Made by a program: the position numbers and the translations under genes
Assembly (NCBI GenBank): GCA_905371865.1
Contig: CAJPNA010000050.1
Span: forward strand, 1-8,719
Reading direction: 5' to 3'
Origin: an uncultured Carnobacterium sp.
GTDB lineage: Bacteria > Bacillota > Bacilli > Lactobacillales > Aerococcaceae
DNA length: 8,719 bases
Notes under the pieces: model-generated
Database searches by the model: none
What the model saw: the letters and a program-made list of their open reading frames with translations, nothing else
Told to the model about the DNA's origin: nothing
Part shown: positions 5,200-8,719 of the stretch, piece after piece
Layout of the letters: each line of letters begins with the position of its first letter
Numbering within the stretch: the first letter of the stretch is position 1

Positions 5200-5624
5200 T
5201 TTAAACCTCCAATTGTTTCCATTACTTCTGTTGCTTTTTGACCTAACTCATTAAGTACATGATACCCATGAGTATTTCGATATGAAGTAGATGATTCAAT
5301 CTCCTCTAAATCTGCTTGCATGTGTCTAGACAACGCTCTAATCATTTCCACTAGAGTGACACTTAAATCTAATAATATACGTAACTCATCCCAAGTTGGA
5401 TTTTTCAGTCGCAATTTATTCAAATAATCTTGCTTTCTAGCACCATAATACTCATCAAGAATTCCTATTCTATACTTATGAGAACGAGCACCCATTTGTG
5501 GTAACTCCCGACTCAAATCTAAACTCTCGAAAGATTTAAGCATCGGGTCAACGACATTCTGAACATAGCTCAAAGTGTCATTTTTTACCTTTTCAAAATC
5601 TTTATCTGTCATCAATGTAATCAC
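5136..5624 (-). CDS. Hypothetical alpha-helical protein downstream of the tnpB insertion
   Basis: About 162 residues from GTG at 5624, or 158 from ATG at 5612. The protein is soluble and mainly helical (for example LDLSVTLVEMIRALSRHMQADLEEIE), with no recognised motif. Neither start has a visible SD; the bases before them (CAGTAACGGACA) belong to or adjoin the right end of the inserted element. All neighbours have clear SDs, so the insertion may have separated this gene from its original one: AAAGGAAAG at the end of the 7029-8087 gene would be well placed if the element were removed. The gene may now be poorly translated. Its 3' end carries the SD and start of the following membrane protein gene. 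Confidence 0.6.
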   Translation of the reverse strand: MITLMTDKDFEKVKNDTLSYVQNVVDPMLKSFESLDLSRELPQMGARSHKYRIGILDEYYGARKQDYLNKLRLKNPTWDELRILLDLSVTLVEMIRALSRHMQADLEEIESSTSYRNTHGYHVLNELGQKATEVMETIGGLKCTIAIVEDLSKKHNHQVVLN

Positions 5625-5644
5625 TGTCCGTTACTGAAAACTTA

Positions 5645-5815
5645 TAAAAAGTGTTAAACTTTTATGTTTCATTCCTATTTCTTCGAGCATGCTTTCGTAT
5701 TATAAATACTACTCACATGTTCTTGTGCTCTCCATAGGCGTAAAATCCCGACTAACGCTCGGTACACATCTATAATAACTTGAGTTTGTCATTTATAGAT
5801 TTAAAACATTTTCTC
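5645..5815 (-). ncRNA. Candidate omega RNA (reRNA) of TnpB
   Basis: In this family the guide RNA scaffold covers the 3' end of tnpB and the noncoding tail to the right end, with the guide taken from flanking DNA. The tail here has matching structure. CCGA (plus 5748-5751) and TCGG (5759-5762) form a hairpin. The loop base run ACGC (5755-5758) can pair with GCGT (5738-5741), forming a compact pseudoknot. Further along the transcript are a GTATT/AATAC hairpin near 5697-5709 and a GAGCA/TGCTC pairing that could enclose it. Both boundaries are estimates. The guide would continue below about 5640 into the 5' end of the 5136-5624 gene. Confidence 0.55.
5647..5663 (-). repeat. Right-end subterminal hairpin of the tnpB element
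   Basis: AAAAGT (5647-5652), loop GTTAA, ACTTTT (5658-5663). The stem is only 6 bp, but its place a few bases inside the presumed right junction fits the TnpA recognition hairpins of IS200/IS605 elements. The cleavage site probably lies just below 5645. Confidence 0.45.
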
Positions 5816-6959
5816 CATATTGTTTTAGATTCAAACTCGCTTGAAAATCTCTATCAATGACATTTCCACAATCGCACTTGTAGGTTCTGTCTGATAGTTT
5901 TAAATCTTTATTAATCATTCCACAACAACTACACAATTTAGAACTTGGAAAGAATCTATCTGCAATGATTACTGAAATATTATTCCATTCAGACTTATAC
6001 TGAATCTGTCTCCTAAATTCATAAAATCCTTGTTGTTGAATTGCTTTAGATAAATGTTTGTTCCTCATCATACCACTTACATTTAAATCTTCAACGCAGA
6101 TAAAACTTGGTTTTCGTTTTAAAATCTCAGATGTTGTTTGATGTAAATGATTGCGACGAATATTTGTTAATCGTTTAATCACTTTTAAAAGTTCGTGTTC
6201 GCCTTTTGTAATGTTACGTGTTTTACAATAACTATTTCCTTTCCTATTGTACTCATATTTTCTAGATATGGAGCGTTGTAACCTACGCTTTCGTTTTTCT
6301 AGCTTTTTAACTCTCTGCGTTTTGTTGATATTTGGATACTTATTTCCATCCGAACAGATTGCTAAGTCCTTGATACCCAAATCAATTCCAACACCATCAT
6401 TCGTCGAGACGTTAGAGATATCATCTGTTTCGATGCCAACTGACACATACCAATATAATCCGTCATAAGTAAATCTTGGATTCATATATTTACAATCGGT
6501 GGGTATTCGACCCTTTTCACACAATCGAATCCAGTTTACCCGTTGTTTGCTCCGTTTGTTACTCATTGAAAATCCTTCGACTTTCACGTGAGTGTCGGTA
6601 AATTTAATCGCAACATTGTCTTGATAAAACGATAGTTTAGAACGTTTCTTGCTCTTAAATTTCGGATATCGACATTGTCCTTTGAAGAATCGTTTATACG
6701 TATTACAAGCATCCTTGATTGCTTGTTTTGGTACGTTATTGCTTACATGATTTAACCATTTATAATCTTCACGTTTCTTCAATTGAGTAAATTCTTTTCG
6801 TAAATCATTATCGGATAAAAATTTGTTTCCATCATTATGATTTTCTTGCTCTCTATTGATAACCCAATTGTAAGCAAATCTTGCACAACCAGCGTATTGA
6901 AATAACTTTGTGAGTTGCTTGTTATTCGGATGTAATCGCACTTTGATTGATTTAATCAT
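5793..6959 (-). CDS. tnpB: TnpB, RNA-guided endonuclease of the IS200/IS605 family
   Basis: A full-length, uninterrupted 388-residue TnpB. The N-terminal part (from KVRLHPNNKQLTKLFQYAGCARFAYNWVIN, quoted here as KVRLHPNNKQ onward, residues 6-35) is typical of the family's helix-turn-helix/wedge region. RuvC residues are present: D193 in GVGIDLGIKDLA, E290 in FICVEDLNVSG, and D371 in DRDFQASLNL. The usual DRDxNAA reads DRDFQAS here, so N is replaced by Q, a mild departure. The zinc finger is CSCCG (C343, C346) with KCDCG (C362, C364). TnpB cleaves DNA guided by the omega RNA and favours retention of the element. The start is ATG at 6959 with AAGGTGAG just upstream. It shares direction with operon A and is probably read through with it. 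Confidence 0.93.
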   Translation of the reverse strand: MIKSIKVRLHPNNKQLTKLFQYAGCARFAYNWVINREQENHNDGNKFLSDNDLRKEFTQLKKREDYKWLNHVSNNVPKQAIKDACNTYKRFFKGQCRYPKFKSKKRSKLSFYQDNVAIKFTDTHVKVEGFSMSNKRSKQRVNWIRLCEKGRIPTDCKYMNPRFTYDGLYWYVSVGIETDDISNVSTNDGVGIDLGIKDLAICSDGNKYPNINKTQRVKKLEKRKRRLQRSISRKYEYNRKGNSYCKTRNITKGEHELLKVIKRLTNIRRNHLHQTTSEILKRKPSFICVEDLNVSGMMRNKHLSKAIQQQGFYEFRRQIQYKSEWNNISVIIADRFFPSSKLCSCCGMINKDLKLSDRTYKCDCGNVIDRDFQASLNLKQYGENVLNL

Positions 6960-7000
6960 TTCTCACCTTCTCATTAGGTCATAAAAGATAACATGTGTTT

Positions 7001-7019
7001 GTAACTTTTTGTAAGTTAC
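7001..7019 (-). repeat. Left-end subterminal hairpin of the tnpB element
   Basis: GTAACTT (7001-7007), loop TTTGT, AAGTTAC (7013-7019), a perfect 7-bp stem about ten bases inside the stop codon of the upstream gene. It fits the left-end hairpin recognised by Y1 transposases. Between it and tnpB is a weak extended -10-like TGTTATCTT (minus strand), but no good -35. Confidence 0.55.
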
Positions 7020-7028
7020 TCACAACAA

Positions 7029-8087
7029 TTACTTTCCTTTCCAATTTGTATCCACTACTGTTGCTTTTGTCTGTAAGTTAGAGAACAGACTATTCGCATA
7101 TTGTAAGTTTGAATACTGTGAATGTTTGTTTGCTAAATCTGCTTGTTGTTTTTGTAATTGTTCCATGTCAGTATTTAACTTCTCTAAAGATTTCTGTGCA
7201 TCACTATCTTGTGGATTTAACGCCACTCTTTCTTTAGCTACCTTCAAAGCTTCATCTACTTGTAAAATTTTAGACTTATTAGCTTCATATTGCTTCTCTA
7301 ATGTATTCACAACTGATTGTTTGAACACAATGTCGAAGAATGACTTAAAGTCAAATTCCTTACCATCTGTAACTAATTGAGTGTTTAATTCTAATGGTTG
7401 ATGTGCTTCATCCTTGAATGCTGGATTAGTTGTCACTCGAAACGCAATTACATCTGAGTAGTTATCATCAACAACGAATTCTTTTGCATTTTTACCACTT
7501 GGGTCATACTTATAACTTGATATTGCTTTTGTGATTGAAGTTTTTAATAGATTATCTTGATTAGCATCTAAATCTTGGATATTTGATGCATTATCTGATT
7601 GCGATTTAGAATCTTGCTTGTTTGAAATACCTTCAACAGCTAAATATCTAGTATTCATTATGAATACGTTATAGACGTCATCCGTTGGTTTTGGAATTAC
7701 CAAGAACATGTCACCATCTGTTGACATTTTACCAAAGATTACATCTACTTCTTTGTATCCATCTAATGACTTAGATGTTAAATACACCTTGTAATCCGAC
7801 CCCTTGAACGGTAACTTAGTTTGAGCATCACTTGCTGGAGAAATACGTACGACTAGAGCACTTTTGGTCTTGTCGGTATATAAACCAGTGATAGATACTT
7901 TTGCGTTAGAACGTGTAAAAGTTAATTCTGTACCAATTGGACTAGATGACCGTGCTACCATGCCATTGTATTTCATTGTTCCCGTCATGATGAAAAATAT
8001 AGACAATATTGCGACAACTATGGATATTGCCACAGCAATTGCATTGTTTGATATTTGTTTAGTTCGTTTACTTGAATCTTCAAACAT
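7029..8087 (-). CDS. Single-pass membrane protein with extracytoplasmic domain and C-terminal coiled coil
   Basis: A 352-residue protein I do not recognise. A short charged N-terminus (MFEDSSKRTK) is followed by one hydrophobic segment at about 17-36. The positive-inside rule then puts the remaining 315 residues outside the membrane. Residues about 45-150 look beta-rich (strands around LTFTRS, SALVVRIS, DVIFGK, MFLVIPK), and a polar Q/S/N/D linker spans about 156-180. A second folded region follows (to about 258), then a coiled coil (about 262-325) with regular L/A heptads. No cleavage site or cell-wall sorting motif is seen, so it is probably a membrane-anchored surface or assembly protein. 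The SD (GGGGTGG) overlaps the end of the previous gene. Its stop lies next to the inserted tnpB element. Confidence 0.75.
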   Translation of the reverse strand: MFEDSSKRTKQISNNAIAVAISIVVAILSIFFIMTGTMKYNGMVARSSSPIGTELTFTRSNAKVSITGLYTDKTKSALVVRISPASDAQTKLPFKGSDYKVYLTSKSLDGYKEVDVIFGKMSTDGDMFLVIPKPTDDVYNVFIMNTRYLAVEGISNKQDSKSQSDNASNIQDLDANQDNLLKTSITKAISSYKYDPSGKNAKEFVVDDNYSDVIAFRVTTNPAFKDEAHQPLELNTQLVTDGKEFDFKSFFDIVFKQSVVNTLEKQYEANKSKILQVDEALKVAKERVALNPQDSDAQKSLEKLNTDMEQLQKQQADLANKHSQYSNLQYANSLFSNLQTKATVVDTNWKGK

Positions 8088-8104
8088 TCAGATACCACCC
8101 CTTT

Positions 8105-8719
8105 CTAGATAATTGGATTAAATTGTACGAAGCTGTTCACTTGACCAATTCGTCTGTGTACTAAAGCTTGGTGGTCAAACTTAGCTTGCATACTTTCAAC
8201 AATATGTGTACTTAAGTCAGTATTTAGTGCTTTTTGCACTTTTTCAACGTCACTTGGTAACGAACGACCGATGATTGACCATGATACGTCAACATCTAAA
8301 TCTGCATAATATGCACCTTGCATGTTAAACATGTCACTCATTGCGATTCCTTTGGAGTTGGATGTGGATGAAATCCCATCAAATGCATAAATGAACCGAA
8401 CCCCTCGTTCTTTTGCAGCATTAATCGTATCAAATCCCATTCGAGAAACTCTTTCATATAAGTTGTTATATCCATGAATTACAACAACATCTCCACGTTT
8501 GGCGGTATGCACGATGTACTCAAGCATATTAATATATTGAATTTGTTTCAACTTCAAATCGTTTATTGATGAAAAATCATAATATACTTGTATTGAATCT
8601 GTTGGTTCAATAGATGTCGTTCTACCGATTACTGAACGATATGCTGATAGTGATGTTTCAAGCAACTCTCTTAGTGTATCCGCTCTATCAGCTTTATTTA
8701 ACAAACCATTCGATAGTGC
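8105..8719 (-). CDS. C-terminal part of a large protein, possibly a degenerate transfer-type ATPase
   Basis: The frame stays open to the window edge (A-L-S-N-G-L-L before the first possible start), so this is a partial gene with its start outside. The visible 204 residues have no Walker A motif. RGDVVVIHGYNNLYERV followed by GVRFIYAFDGIS resembles the Walker B strand, helix and sensor strand of RecA-fold motors of the FtsK/TraG/VirB4 kind. However, HG stands where the catalytic D-E would be, so any ATPase would be inactive here or the likeness is accidental. The tail (VEKVQKALNTDLSTHIVESM, then HQALVHRRIGQVNSFV) is compatible with the C-terminal region of such motors. The stop is TAG at 8105-8107, with the next gene's SD directly behind it. 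Confidence 0.6.
   Translation of the reverse strand, partial: ALSNGLLNKADRADTLRELLETSLSAYRSVIGRTTSIEPTDSIQVYYDFSSINDLKLKQIQYINMLEYIVHTAKRGDVVVIHGYNNLYERVSRMGFDTINAAKERGVRFIYAFDGISSTSNSKGIAMSDMFNMQGAYYADLDVDVSWSIIGRSLPSDVEKVQKALNTDLSTHIVESMQAKFDHQALVHRRIGQVNSFVQFNPII

Larger units (their letters stand above)
5625..7028 (-). mobile_element. IS200/IS605-type element carrying tnpB only (IS1341-like)
   Basis: The stretch between two operon genes holds one tnpB gene, a subterminal hairpin at each end and a structured noncoding tail. The left-end hairpin (GTAACTT / AAGTTAC, five-base loop) is at 7001-7019 and the right-end hairpin (AAAAGT / ACTTTT) at 5647-5663, as expected for elements moved as single-stranded DNA by a Y1 transposase. 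No tnpA is present, so mobility would need TnpA from elsewhere. These elements make no target duplication and have no terminal inverted repeats, so exact ends cannot be fixed here. They lie between about 7020-7028 on the left and 5625-5645 on the right. Insertion lies directly after the stop of one operon gene and just before the start of the next. Confidence 0.75.

Noticed and set aside
5625..7028. Complete IS605 with tnpA
   Set aside because: No Y1 transposase frame is present between the end hairpins on either strand; only tnpB is found.

Overview
The window is AT-rich with strong Shine-Dalgarno (SD) sequences, GTG/TTG starts in several genes, and short intergenic gaps. This points to an accessory element of a low-GC Bacillota (Firmicutes) host, plausibly a lactic acid bacterium. 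All supported genes lie on the minus strand, so transcription runs from high to low coordinates. Gene content (an AEP-like primase/replication protein, a DivIVA-like coiled-coil protein, several membrane proteins, a possible degenerate transfer-type ATPase, an IS200/IS605-type tnpB) suggests a plasmid, conjugative element or large phage rather than core chromosome. The sequence alone does not decide between these, and most genes here have no recognisable function.

Layout in transcription order. (1) Operon A, 8719 to 4604: the C-terminal part of a possibly ATPase-related protein (cut by the window edge), a single-pass membrane protein with a coiled-coil tail, an inserted tnpB element with its candidate omega RNA, a small alpha-helical protein, and a four-helix membrane protein. 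A strong hairpin overlapping the last codons terminates it. (2) Operon B, 4589 to 1254: starts at a promoter with a distinctive upstream box (AGGTCTGTACTC on the minus strand) and encodes a primase-like protein, two unrecognised proteins, a DivIVA-domain protein and a two-helix membrane protein. It ends at a perfect 11-bp stem terminator. (3) A single methyltransferase gene, 1202 to 387, preceded by a 21-bp palindrome and followed by a terminator overlapping its stop codon. (4) A 370-bp region, 11 to 380, holding four tandem copies of the operon B promoter plus one copy that keeps only the -10 part. It fires into a gene whose first three codons are at positions 10 to 1.

The strongest new signal is this promoter family. 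Five copies (four tandem, one 4 kb away) share a conserved box covering the -35 position and an extended -10 (TGnTAtAaT) at a constant 15-bp distance, while the canonical -35 is missing. This looks like an element-specific regulon driven by an activator or an alternative sigma factor, with the four-fold stack aimed at one gene just outside the window. The second signal is the tnpB insertion, which separates a downstream gene from any visible ribosome binding site and whose guide would read into that gene.
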